36,898 nt of DNA from Candidatus Methanomicula labiotermitis (GTDB lineage Archaea > Thermoplasmatota > Thermoplasmata > Methanomassiliicoccales > Methanomethylophilaceae), in contig WQZU01000012.1 of NCBI GenBank assembly GCA_009780575.1, positions 1 through 36,898 on the forward strand, in the 5' to 3' direction. The translations under genes were made by a program, and so were the position numbers. This document shows, in pieces, positions 25,259 to 32,964 of the stretch (the first letter of the stretch is position 1; each line of letters starts with the position of its first letter). The notes under the pieces were generated by a model that was not told the DNA's origin, made no database searches, and worked only from the letters and a program-made list of their open reading frames with translations.

Positions 25259-26020
25259 ATGTCGGATGAGGGTTGGTGGGGATGGATACCGAATTTATCG
25301 GGTAAAGTGTGCGGGAGATGGACTCCGGGTTTGGATAAAGTATGTGAGGATTGCAATCTCTGTGATTCGTCGGAAGGCTGCACACAGGACGAAGATGGTA
25401 AATGGGTCATAATTGTTCAAGAAGAAGGTAAAAGGATCGGAATAAAGATACAAGATGAGAACGGCCTCTGTTCAATCGGGATCATGGGGGAAAGAAGCGA
25501 ACGTGAGGACATCTACCAAAAAATCCTTATCGCATCCGTTTGGAAAGATTTTCGGTCCAAACTTGATTCATGTTCCAATGATGTCTGTAACTGCAGTGCA
25601 ATGAATGCGCCGGTCTGGTCGTCAGAAGAGAATGCCGGACAAAAAATAGCCGAGGAGTTCATACGTACGTTGGAGTGGCTGACCGATTCCCCGATCTCCA
25701 TACCATGGGAGGAGACTGAATGGTGGAGGAAATGGCGGAGGATTGTGTGGAGAGAGAGGCTACTGGCAGCGAGGAAATACGATAATATCGCAAAGACCAA
25801 TCACACATATCTCGAAAGATTCTTAGAGATCTACAGTGAAAAGCTGAAGGATGTCAATGATCTCAGAAATACAATGAATGCCAGATCTGAAAAGGCGGCG
25901 ATAATTTACGATGATGCCATGTTCAAGGCGGAATTGGGATTCAAGACGTTGACCACCAACTATACGCTGTTTGCAATATCGATTGCCGCCGCCTCTCTGG
26001 TTGCCAGGTTGATCCTCTGA
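25259..26020 (+). CDS. Cys-rich tail-anchored membrane protein, unknown
   Basis: I do not recognise this 253-residue protein. The N-terminal region is rich in Trp and Cys (Cys18, 29, 32, 35, 41, with CEDCNLC), suggesting metal binding, and a second Cys group (SCSNDVCNC) occurs near residue 107. The middle is Trp/Arg-rich and helical (WWRKWRRIVWRERLL), and one hydrophobic segment at about 234-252 ends the chain, so it is probably a tail-anchored protein with its bulk in the cytosol. The layout recalls membrane-associated effectors, but no enzyme motif is visible. It converges on hypC. Confidence 0.65.
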   Translation: MSDEGWWGWIPNLSGKVCGRWTPGLDKVCEDCNLCDSSEGCTQDEDGKWVIIVQEEGKRIGIKIQDENGLCSIGIMGERSEREDIYQKILIASVWKDFRSKLDSCSNDVCNCSAMNAPVWSSEENAGQKIAEEFIRTLEWLTDSPISIPWEETEWWRKWRRIVWRERLLAARKYDNIAKTNHTYLERFLEIYSEKLKDVNDLRNTMNARSEKAAIIYDDAMFKAELGFKTLTTNYTLFAISIAAASLVARLIL

Positions 26021-26091
26021 ATTTGACTGTCTAAAGGTCTGTCCTTGTCATGTGGCTCTGGCCACACATCTCCGAGAATCGATGTACCTTA

Positions 26092-26319
26092 TCATCGGAT
26101 GTCCGTCTCGTCGTGAGCAAGCACCTCATTCCAGAGATCGAGGGTCCTCCGCGCCTCTTCTTCGTCCATCGTCTCAATGGCGAAGCCCGCATGGACAACC
26201 ACCCAGTCGCCGATATTCGGTTCAACCATGGTGATGTTCGCCTGTTTCACAACGCCGCCGAAATCCACGCTTGCCGTATCTCCGTCTATGGAAACGATCT
26301 TACCGGGAAGTGCCAGACA
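26092..26319 (-). CDS. hypC: Hydrogenase assembly chaperone HypC
   Basis: HypC carries the Fe(CN)2CO group with HypD during maturation of [NiFe] hydrogenases. The 75-residue protein starts with the diagnostic MCLALPGKI; Cys2 is the conserved ligand. This fixes the start at 26319 rather than an upstream in-frame codon. AGGTGTG serves as ribosome site and overlaps the TAG stop of the NAC gene, so the two are probably co-transcribed. No other hyp or hydrogenase gene is in the window. Confidence 0.95.
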   Translation of the reverse strand, partial: CLALPGKIVSIDGDTASVDFGGVVKQANITMVEPNIGDWVVVHAGFAIETMDEEEARRTLDLWNEVLAHDETDIR

Positions 26320-26330
26320 CATTTTCACAC

Positions 26331-26696
26331 CTATGAGCTGATGATCTTCACTATGGCTTCCGCAGGCTGTCCGTTGCACTCCTGCAATGCACTGACGGCC
26401 GTATCCCTGTCGCAGCCGGTCTGCGACATTACAAGCTCTATATCCTCGGAAGGCACGGCAATGCCATGATCCTCGCCGACAGACTCCGACGGCCTGGACT
26501 CCGGTTCGCCTGAGATCTGATATGTTTTGTTTCCCTGCACTTCCATCACTGAAACATCCGGATTCCTGAACACCAGTTCTTCGCCCGGCATTCTGATTAT
26601 AACCTCGGAGACATCTTTCAGCTCCGTGTTGCGGATGCCCATCTTCTTCATGGCCTGTTTCATTTGGCGCGGATTGATCCTTCCCATTCCGGACAT
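26331..26696 (-). CDS. nac: Nascent polypeptide-associated complex protein (NAC)
   Basis: Archaeal NAC is a homodimeric ribosome-exit chaperone. The 121-residue protein has the NAC domain at about 10-65 (NPRQMKQAMKKMGI start), a linker, and a C-terminal UBA domain at about 82-120 (EDIELVMSQTGCDRDTAVSALQ), the normal archaeal layout. Its stop is TAG, backed up one codon later by in-frame TGA (TAG GTG TGA), so readthrough would add only two residues. The TAG also lends AGGTG to the hypC ribosome site. Confidence 0.95.
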   Translation of the reverse strand: MSGMGRINPRQMKQAMKKMGIRNTELKDVSEVIIRMPGEELVFRNPDVSVMEVQGNKTYQISGEPESRPSESVGEDHGIAVPSEDIELVMSQTGCDRDTAVSALQECNGQPAEAIVKIISS

Positions 26697-26723
26697 GCTG
26701 CCTCCCTATGCTATTTCCTATAA

Positions 26724-27905
26724 TTAATTTTCCCGATCCAACGCATCCTTCACTGTCTGTATGATATTTTCCAGCACACGCGCGGATACCGATACATCGG
26801 GAACCCCTCCCTGCGCGAAATCAGCCTTGCCGCCGCCTCTGCCGCCGACCTTTTTCATAGCGTTTCCGAGTATAAGCGAACAGTCAACACATTTCACTCC
26901 GGATGATACGATCACGGAAAGGGATTCGCCTTTTGCCAGAAATACGGATACGCTGCCTTCGCCCTTTATTCTTTCGGCTGCGTCGGTGATCGCCGTCCTG
27001 TCATCCGTTTCGAATATACCGGAATAAACGGACACGTTTTTTACAATATCAGGACGCAGGCTGCTTATGATCTCCGATATGGCGGACCTGAGCTGCTCCG
27101 TTTTTACTATGCCGTTATGTTTGAGATTTTGTGCAGCTCTGACAACATCTTCCGTTTTTGTTCCGAGAATTTCAACGATCTGCATGCACTTATTGGCAAG
27201 CTCCATCGATCTCACGGAAGCATCTTTTCCTACTCTGAAGTGTATCGCATATCCGTCCTTTCCCGCGGACACCTTCCTGTCAATGAGCAATGCACCTATT
27301 TCTCCGGTTTCGCGCACATGCAGTCCGCCGCACGCCGCGGCGTCAACATCGCCGATCTCTACAACGGTGATAAGATCATCATCGATCCTTTCCATCTTTG
27401 CACGTATGTTCTCCATTTCCGGATCGTCCCTGCCCATTGTACTTTTCGTTACGCTGAGGTTGTCGTTTATCGCCGCATTCACAAATTCCTGCGCTTTGCC
27501 GATGTCATCCCATTGGACGTCCCTGTCAACGATCACGTATTTGCTTTCCGGGGAAATAAATATCTTAACGATGTTAATATCCGGGATGATTCTTTTCAAT
27601 GCGCCGAACAGAAGATGTTCGGCCGTGTGACCGATCATCATGTCATACCGTTTTTCCCAGTCTACGCTGCACCATATTGTATCTCCGACCTTCATGCGGT
27701 GTCCCGGAACATGATGCAGAACGTTATCGCCGTCGGCCCTCACGTCTTTGACGTCAAGGCCGCATATCTTCCCGAGGTCGTTCACCTGACCGCCGCCGCC
27801 CGGATAGAACGCGGTCGCGTTCAGGGATATCCAATCGCCGTCGGTTGATGTGACGTCAGCCTCGAATTCGAAGACGTATGCATCCCGTTCATATATTCTG
27901 ATCAT
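26724..27905 (-). CDS. Alanyl-tRNA editing protein AlaX, long form
   Basis: AlaX hydrolyses mischarged Ser- or Gly-tRNA(Ala) in trans. The 393-residue protein has the AlaRS-like N-domain with FYPGGGGQ (33-40), zinc ligands His93 and His97 (HTAEH) and Cys192/His196 (CGGLH), and a C-terminal DHHA1-type C-Ala domain with VGGRGGGKADFAQGG. This is the AlaX-L architecture. The start has a TATA 26-32 nt upstream. Confidence 0.92.
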   Translation of the reverse strand: MIRIYERDAYVFEFEADVTSTDGDWISLNATAFYPGGGGQVNDLGKICGLDVKDVRADGDNVLHHVPGHRMKVGDTIWCSVDWEKRYDMMIGHTAEHLLFGALKRIIPDINIVKIFISPESKYVIVDRDVQWDDIGKAQEFVNAAINDNLSVTKSTMGRDDPEMENIRAKMERIDDDLITVVEIGDVDAAACGGLHVRETGEIGALLIDRKVSAGKDGYAIHFRVGKDASVRSMELANKCMQIVEILGTKTEDVVRAAQNLKHNGIVKTEQLRSAISEIISSLRPDIVKNVSVYSGIFETDDRTAITDAAERIKGEGSVSVFLAKGESLSVIVSSGVKCVDCSLILGNAMKKVGGRGGGKADFAQGGVPDVSVSARVLENIIQTVKDALDREN

Positions 27906-27930
27906 GACATCCGTGAATGTTCTTCGCTCT

Positions 27931-27937
27931 TAATAAA
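27931..27937 (-). promoter_or_regulatory. TATA box of the alaX gene
   Basis: TTTATTA on the minus strand lies about 26 nt before the ATG at 27905, predicting leaderless transcription of alaX and perhaps of nac and hypC. The remaining intergenic DNA to 28161 shows no gene. Confidence 0.5.
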
Positions 27938-28161
27938 CACGCAACACAGATCAGCGGGAAGCGGCCGCCTGATCGGACAGGATGGAACATTTGAATCCGA
28001 GATCCGGCGCAGCCGCAAAAACAGTTTTCTCGCGGGAGTAAAAAGCTTCACGAACGCTTAATTAACACATGATCTGTGTGTTTTAATACGATCTTCCGCT
28101 GATATTGATACGTATATATTATATACTTCCTATCATCATAGGTTCTAAACGGGGTTTACAA

Positions 28162-28545
28162 ATGTATTGCAGCAATTGTGGGAGCAATGTAGATGACAGC
28201 CCGTTCTGCGGTAAATGCGGTACCAGAATGGACGGAGGAGGGCAAGCCCAGCCTCAGAGAGTGGCATATGTACGTGAGAAGAGCGAAGGCCTCGCTGCCG
28301 TACTGTCTTTCGTCTGGGCGGGACTGGGGCAGATATACGCAGGCAGGGTCATGCGCGGTTTCGGGATAATGGTACTCGGAATCGTGCTTTGGTTCGTGGC
28401 GATATTCTTAATGTTTTTCGTCGTGACCGCGATAATAGCGGTGATAATGATAATAGCATTCTGGATATGGAACGTCATGGACGCGTACAAATCGGCTCAA
28501 AGATATAACGACGTCATCAGATCAACGGGAAATCGTCCCTGGTGA
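28162..28545 (+). CDS. Zinc-ribbon plus TM2-like membrane protein
   Basis: The 127-residue protein has an N-terminal zinc ribbon (Cys3, Cys6, Cys16, Cys19 in MYCSNCGS...FCGKCGT) followed by two or three membrane helices (about 42-60 and 64-108). GLGQIYAGRVMRGF between the first helices is the TM2-domain signature. Such proteins are common in methanogens; no function is established. A strong TATA (TATATATTATATAC near 28124-28136) lies about 25-38 nt before the ATG at 28162, so an upstream in-frame ATG is unlikely. Confidence 0.8.
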   Translation: MYCSNCGSNVDDSPFCGKCGTRMDGGGQAQPQRVAYVREKSEGLAAVLSFVWAGLGQIYAGRVMRGFGIMVLGIVLWFVAIFLMFFVVTAIIAVIMIIAFWIWNVMDAYKSAQRYNDVIRSTGNRPW

Positions 28546-28620
28546 TCAGAACTCTTTCCGCACAAAACCTTTTTCACACAATTTTTTTCATCTGTTACGG
28601 ACGGGCCGTTTTCATCATGC

Positions 28621-28650
28621 GGCCGGAGATCGCACGGCGATCCCTCGGCC
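28621..28650. repeat. GC-rich hairpin before aspS
   Basis: GGCCGGAGATCGC pairs with GCGATCCCTCGGCC across a 3-nt loop, with one bulge and one mismatch. It lies upstream of the aspS TATA, so it probably ends transcription from the left; a T-run near 28582-28588 may share that role. Confidence 0.5.
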
Positions 28651-28653
28651 ATA

Positions 28654-28680
28654 AGTGCATGGGTTTTAATATGATGCACT
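28654..28680 (+). promoter_or_regulatory. aspS promoter flanked by an inverted repeat
   Basis: AGTGCAT (28654-28660) and ATGCACT (28674-28680) are perfect inverted arms that bracket a TATA-like TTTTAATAT (28664-28672). The ATG is at 28710, about 38 nt from the TATA. A dimeric repressor bound here would block TBP, so this is a good operator candidate. Confidence 0.5.
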
Positions 28681-28709
28681 AGCTAACACACCGGCTCAGA
28701 GGCATCTTT

Positions 28710-30515
28710 ATGAGAAGGACTCATACCTGCGGGGATCTGCGTTCAAAGGATATAGGCAAGAAAGTCTGCATGCAAGGCTGGGTAAGGTTTTCCAGGGACC
28801 ACGGAGGCGTGGAGTTCATAGACCTTGCGGATTCTTACGGAATAACGCAGCTGGTATTCGATCCGGAAGACGTGCCGAACGGTTCCGACAGGAACGAGAT
28901 ATCCGAAGTTTTAAGATCATTCACACGGGAGTCCGCCGTCTCTGTGGACGGGATCGTCAGAAAAAGGGTCAAAGGAACTGAAGACCCCAAGAACAAAACC
29001 GGCGATGTCGAGGTCCTTATAACAAAAGCGGAAGTTCTCAACAGATCTAAGACGCCGCCGTTCGAGATCGGCGACCAGAAGGAGTCGGTGCTTCCCGGAG
29101 AGGAGACAAGGCTGAGGTACAGATATTTGGATATCAGAAGGACGGAGATGTCGGAGGCCCTGAGATTCAGACACAGATTTCTTTCAGCCGCAAGAGAATA
29201 TTTTGACAAGAGCGGTTTCGTTGAGGTTGAAACTCCGATGCTCACTAAGAGCACCCCGGAGGGCGCCAGGGATTTCATAGTACCGTCAAGGGTGCATCCC
29301 GGAACGTTCTACGCGTTACCGCAGTCCCCTCAGCTTTTCAAACAGCTGCTCATGATAGGAAGCATGGACCGGTATTATCAGGTTGCCAGATGCTTCCGCG
29401 ACGAGGATTCCAGATCGGACAGGCAGCCGGAGTTCACGCAGCTGGACATTGAGATGTCGTTCGTTGACATGAAGGATATCCAGGATACGATAGAAGGACT
29501 GATCGCCCACGTTTGGAAAAAGATCTACAGTAAAAAGCTGAAAACGCCGTTCCCGCGGATATCCTTCGGCGAGGCCATGAGCAAATACGGAACGGACAAA
29601 CCGGATCTCAGATACGGATTGCCGATGCATCATATCACTGAAATAGTGAAGGATGCGCCTTACGACATATTCCAGAAGGTGCTTTCAAAAGGCGGCGTAA
29701 TTGCGGGATTCAACGTAAAATCCGAGATCGCCAAAGACAGGATAGGAAGGAACGAGATAGACCGTCTGATCGAATTCGTGAAGAAGAACGGATTGGGCGG
29801 AATGACGTGGATGCGTGCAACGAAAGATGGTTTGGACAGCAACATAGTGAAATACTTCACTCCCGACGTGCTGTCAAAACTGAGGAAGAAGATGGACGTA
29901 AAGGAAAACGATCTTCTGTTCCTGCTCGCCGGTCCTGAGAAGAACGTTCTCGAGACGGGAGGCACCCTCAGGAGAAAACTGGCGGACGACCTGGAACTCA
30001 TCGATCCGGACGTTTTCAAATTCGCGTGGATCGTGGACTGTCCGATGTTCGAGACCGACCCGGCATCCGGTAAGAAAGGTGCGTTCCATCATCCGTTCGT
30101 TTTTCCCACGACTCCGCTCGATGCTGAGAACGCGGGCGGCGCATCATTCGATCTCGTACTGAACGGGAGCGAACTGGGAAGCGGGTCGCAGAGGATTCAT
30201 GATCCGGAGATTCAAAAAGAGGTGTTCAGGATGCTCGGGATCTCCGAGGAGAAAATGGAATCGGATTTCGGATTTCTATTGGAGGCGTTGGGATACGGGG
30301 CGCCGCCGCACGGCGGAATAGCTTTGGGGATAGACAGGATGATAAGCGTACTCCTGAACAAAGAGAGCATACGCGATGTCATAGCGTTCCCGAAGAACAA
30401 AAAAGGACAATCATTACTTGACGGTTCGCCGCAGAAGGTCGACGATGAGAAACTTGAAGAGTTACAGATACTGTCGATAGCGATAGACGATATCAATATC
30501 GGAGATATTGAATGA
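28710..30515 (+). CDS. aspS: Aspartyl-tRNA synthetase, bacterial type, probably non-discriminating
   Basis: AspRS charges tRNA(Asp), and in non-discriminating forms also tRNA(Asn), with aspartate. The 601-residue length and the extra GAD-type domain (about 290-420) between motifs 2 and 3 mark the bacterial class; typical archaeal AspRS is about 430 residues. Motif 2 is FRDEDSRSDRQPEFTQLD from 229 and motif 3 is PPHGGIALGIDRM near 535. His31 (RDHGG) and Gly89 (VKGTEDP) match the residues linked to relaxed tRNA recognition in bacterial enzymes. GatCAB genes lie about 2.5 kb downstream on the other strand. The gene is probably of bacterial origin. Confidence 0.95.
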   Translation: MRRTHTCGDLRSKDIGKKVCMQGWVRFSRDHGGVEFIDLADSYGITQLVFDPEDVPNGSDRNEISEVLRSFTRESAVSVDGIVRKRVKGTEDPKNKTGDVEVLITKAEVLNRSKTPPFEIGDQKESVLPGEETRLRYRYLDIRRTEMSEALRFRHRFLSAAREYFDKSGFVEVETPMLTKSTPEGARDFIVPSRVHPGTFYALPQSPQLFKQLLMIGSMDRYYQVARCFRDEDSRSDRQPEFTQLDIEMSFVDMKDIQDTIEGLIAHVWKKIYSKKLKTPFPRISFGEAMSKYGTDKPDLRYGLPMHHITEIVKDAPYDIFQKVLSKGGVIAGFNVKSEIAKDRIGRNEIDRLIEFVKKNGLGGMTWMRATKDGLDSNIVKYFTPDVLSKLRKKMDVKENDLLFLLAGPEKNVLETGGTLRRKLADDLELIDPDVFKFAWIVDCPMFETDPASGKKGAFHHPFVFPTTPLDAENAGGASFDLVLNGSELGSGSQRIHDPEIQKEVFRMLGISEEKMESDFGFLLEALGYGAPPHGGIALGIDRMISVLLNKESIRDVIAFPKNKKGQSLLDGSPQKVDDEKLEELQILSIAIDDINIGDIE

Positions 30516-30555
30516 GCGTTTTTAAGAGCAAAATCGCAATAAATCATCCGAAAAC

Positions 30556-30579
30556 GGAGAACCACTTAACTGGTTCTCC
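30556..30579. terminator. Perfect 9-bp hairpin after aspS
   Basis: GGAGAACCA and TGGTTCTCC flank the 6-nt loop CTTAAC between aspS and the next gene. No T-run follows, so it may be a weak terminator, a processing site or a 5' leader element of the downstream polyamine genes. Confidence 0.45.
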
Positions 30580-30642
30580 CGCAATTCTTAAGAACAATAC
30601 CGCCCCTTTGGAGCAGATAGCGTAAAGCAGGAGAAAGATTTT

Positions 30643-31839
30643 ATGAAAGCAATGGTAATAGGTTGCGGAGGCGTAGCGACAGTTACTGTACACAAATGTT
30701 TCCAAAACAGCGAGGTCTTTTCCGAGATAGTGCTTGCAAGCCGCACTAAAGAGAAATGTGTCGCCCTAGCCAAAAAATTAGAGGGCGGGAAAACAAAGAT
30801 AACACCTGAAAAGGTTGATGCCGAGAACATCCCGGAGCTTGTTGCGCTCATAAACAAACACAAGCCGGACATCGTTCTGAATCTTGCACTGCCTTACCAG
30901 AACATTCCTATAATGGAAGCATGCCTGCAAACAAAAACCCATTATCTGGATACTGCTTTATCGGAGCACCGTGAGATCGTCAAATACGATTACGAGGAAC
31001 AGTGGGGTTACCACGAGCGTTTCAAAGAGGCCGGCATAATGGCGCTGCTCGGGTGCGGCTTCGACCCGGGAGTGACAAGCGTATTCGTCACGTACGCGCA
31101 GAAACATTATTTTGATCAGATAGAGTACATCGACATACTGGATGCGAACGGCGGCGACCATGGTTATCCGTTCGCTACGAATTTCAATCCGGAGATCAAC
31201 ATCCGCGAGGTGAGCGCAGACGGCTCATACTGGGAGAACGGAAAGTTCGTACCGGTCAAATGTATGGAGATCAAAAGGACATACAATTTCGATACTATAG
31301 GACAAAGAGACATCTACCTGATGTATCACGAGGAGATCGACAGCATCGTGAAGTATGTGAAGGGACTGAAAAGAGTACGTTTCTTCATGTCCTTCGGACA
31401 AAGCTACATAACTCATCTGAAGTGCCTTGAAAACGTAGGTATGACATCGATCAAACCGATAATGTTCGAAGGCAGGGAGATAGTTCCGCTGCGGTTCCTG
31501 AGAGCTGTGCTGCCGGATCCGGCCTCACTCGGCCCGAGGACGAAAGGATACACGAACATAGGCTGCATAATCACCGGCAAAAAGAACGGTAAAGAGGTCA
31601 AATATTACGTGTACAACATCTGCAGCCACGAGGAAAGCTACAAGGAAGTGGGTTCGCAGGCGGTCTCATACACCGCGGGAGTGCCGCCCATGATCGGTGC
31701 GATGCTCATGCTGAAGGGCGTTTGGAGCGGTGCCGGAGTATTCAACATGGAACAGTTCGATCCGGATCCGTTCATGGAAGCATTGAACAGATGGGGACTG
31801 CCGTGGAAAGAAGACTTCGATCCAGAGCTGGTGGAGTGA
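30643..31839 (+). CDS. Carboxynorspermidine synthase (saccharopine-dehydrogenase-like)
   Basis: This 398-residue NADPH enzyme joins aspartate semialdehyde with a diamine to give carboxynorspermidine or carboxyspermidine. Evidence is the N-terminal Rossmann motif MVIGCGGVATV, ASRTKEKC for NADP binding, and GCGFDPGVTSVF (147-158), all typical of the CASDH branch of the saccharopine dehydrogenase family. The next gene, 4 nt on, encodes the matching decarboxylase, which makes this branch more likely than true lysine-pathway enzymes. The route is chiefly bacterial. Confidence 0.9.
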   Translation: MKAMVIGCGGVATVTVHKCFQNSEVFSEIVLASRTKEKCVALAKKLEGGKTKITPEKVDAENIPELVALINKHKPDIVLNLALPYQNIPIMEACLQTKTHYLDTALSEHREIVKYDYEEQWGYHERFKEAGIMALLGCGFDPGVTSVFVTYAQKHYFDQIEYIDILDANGGDHGYPFATNFNPEINIREVSADGSYWENGKFVPVKCMEIKRTYNFDTIGQRDIYLMYHEEIDSIVKYVKGLKRVRFFMSFGQSYITHLKCLENVGMTSIKPIMFEGREIVPLRFLRAVLPDPASLGPRTKGYTNIGCIITGKKNGKEVKYYVYNICSHEESYKEVGSQAVSYTAGVPPMIGAMLMLKGVWSGAGVFNMEQFDPDPFMEALNRWGLPWKEDFDPELVE

Positions 31840-31842
31840 GCG

Positions 31843-32958
31843 TTGAACAGATACATTCTGAACGAGCCGACCCCTTATTATGTGATAGATGAAGCCTTAC
31901 TCATCAAAAACCTGAAGGTGCTCCGCTCAGTGAAGGAGAGAACGGGATGCAGGATACTGCTCGCTCAGAAGGCGTTCTCGTGTTTCCATTTATATCCGTT
32001 GATAGCGGAGTATCTGGACGGCGCCACTGCCAGCGGCCTTTTCGAAGCACGCCTGGGTCATGAGAGATTCAGGAAAGAGAACCACGTCTTTTCGGCGGCG
32101 TACCGTGAAGAGGAGATGGACGAGATCAATGAAATATGCGACCACATAATATTCAACTCGTTCGGCCAGCTGAGAAGGTTCGCACCTAAGTTAACAAAAA
32201 AATTGGGACTGAGGATAAATCCGCAGGTCTCAACGCAAAAGAAGGACATGTACGATCCGTGTGCGCCGTTCTCAAGGCTCGGGGTCCGAGCTCCGGAGTT
32301 CGAGAAGAATGAAGACCTTCTGAAATATATCAGCGGTTTCCATTTCCATACGCTTTGCGGTCAGAACTCAGACGCACTTGAGGTCACGTTACGCGGCGCG
32401 GAAAAGAACTTCTCGCAATATTTTGACAACATCGAATGGCTCAACTTCGGCGGAGGGCATCATATAACCCGAAGCGATTATGACGTGGAACTGCTTGTCT
32501 CACTGATAAACGAGTTCAAAGACAGATATAATGTTCAGGTCTATCTGGAACCGGGCGAGGCGGTCGTGCTGAACGCAGGGTTTCTGGTGTCCTCGGTATT
32601 GGACGTCGTGGAGAACATAAAAAGGATCGCGATCCTGGACACAAGTGCGGCCTGTCACATGCCGGATGTGATCGAAGGCCCGTACAAACCGCGCGTGACG
32701 GGCGAAGGAGGAACGCATCAGTACCGCCTGGCGGGATGTACCTGTCTGGCGGGAGACGTGATCGGCGATTATTCGCTGCAAAACGAGCTGAGGACAGGCG
32801 ATAAGATCGTCATTGAGGATATGGCGCTTTACACGATGGTGAAGAACAACACGTTCAACGGCATAGGTTTACCTTCAATTCACAAACTGGATCCCGACGG
32901 GAAGCCGTCGAAGATAAAAGGTTTCGGATATGAGGATTTTATCGAAAGGTTAAGCTGA
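31843..32958 (+). CDS. nspC: Carboxynorspermidine decarboxylase
   Basis: NspC is a PLP enzyme of the alanine-racemase fold that decarboxylates carboxy(nor)spermidine. The 371-residue protein shows Lys43 (AQKAFSCF) as the PLP lysine, HFHTLCGQNSD near 162-172, FGGGHH and EPGEAVV for phosphate binding, and a Cys in DTSAACHMPDV near 270. The start is a TTG at 31843 with GGAGTGA 4 nt before it; no in-frame ATG lies near. The gap to the synthase stop is 3 nt, so both are translated together. Confidence 0.93.
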   Translation: MNRYILNEPTPYYVIDEALLIKNLKVLRSVKERTGCRILLAQKAFSCFHLYPLIAEYLDGATASGLFEARLGHERFRKENHVFSAAYREEEMDEINEICDHIIFNSFGQLRRFAPKLTKKLGLRINPQVSTQKKDMYDPCAPFSRLGVRAPEFEKNEDLLKYISGFHFHTLCGQNSDALEVTLRGAEKNFSQYFDNIEWLNFGGGHHITRSDYDVELLVSLINEFKDRYNVQVYLEPGEAVVLNAGFLVSSVLDVVENIKRIAILDTSAACHMPDVIEGPYKPRVTGEGGTHQYRLAGCTCLAGDVIGDYSLQNELRTGDKIVIEDMALYTMVKNNTFNGIGLPSIHKLDPDGKPSKIKGFGYEDFIERLS

Positions 32959-32964
32959 TCCTCA

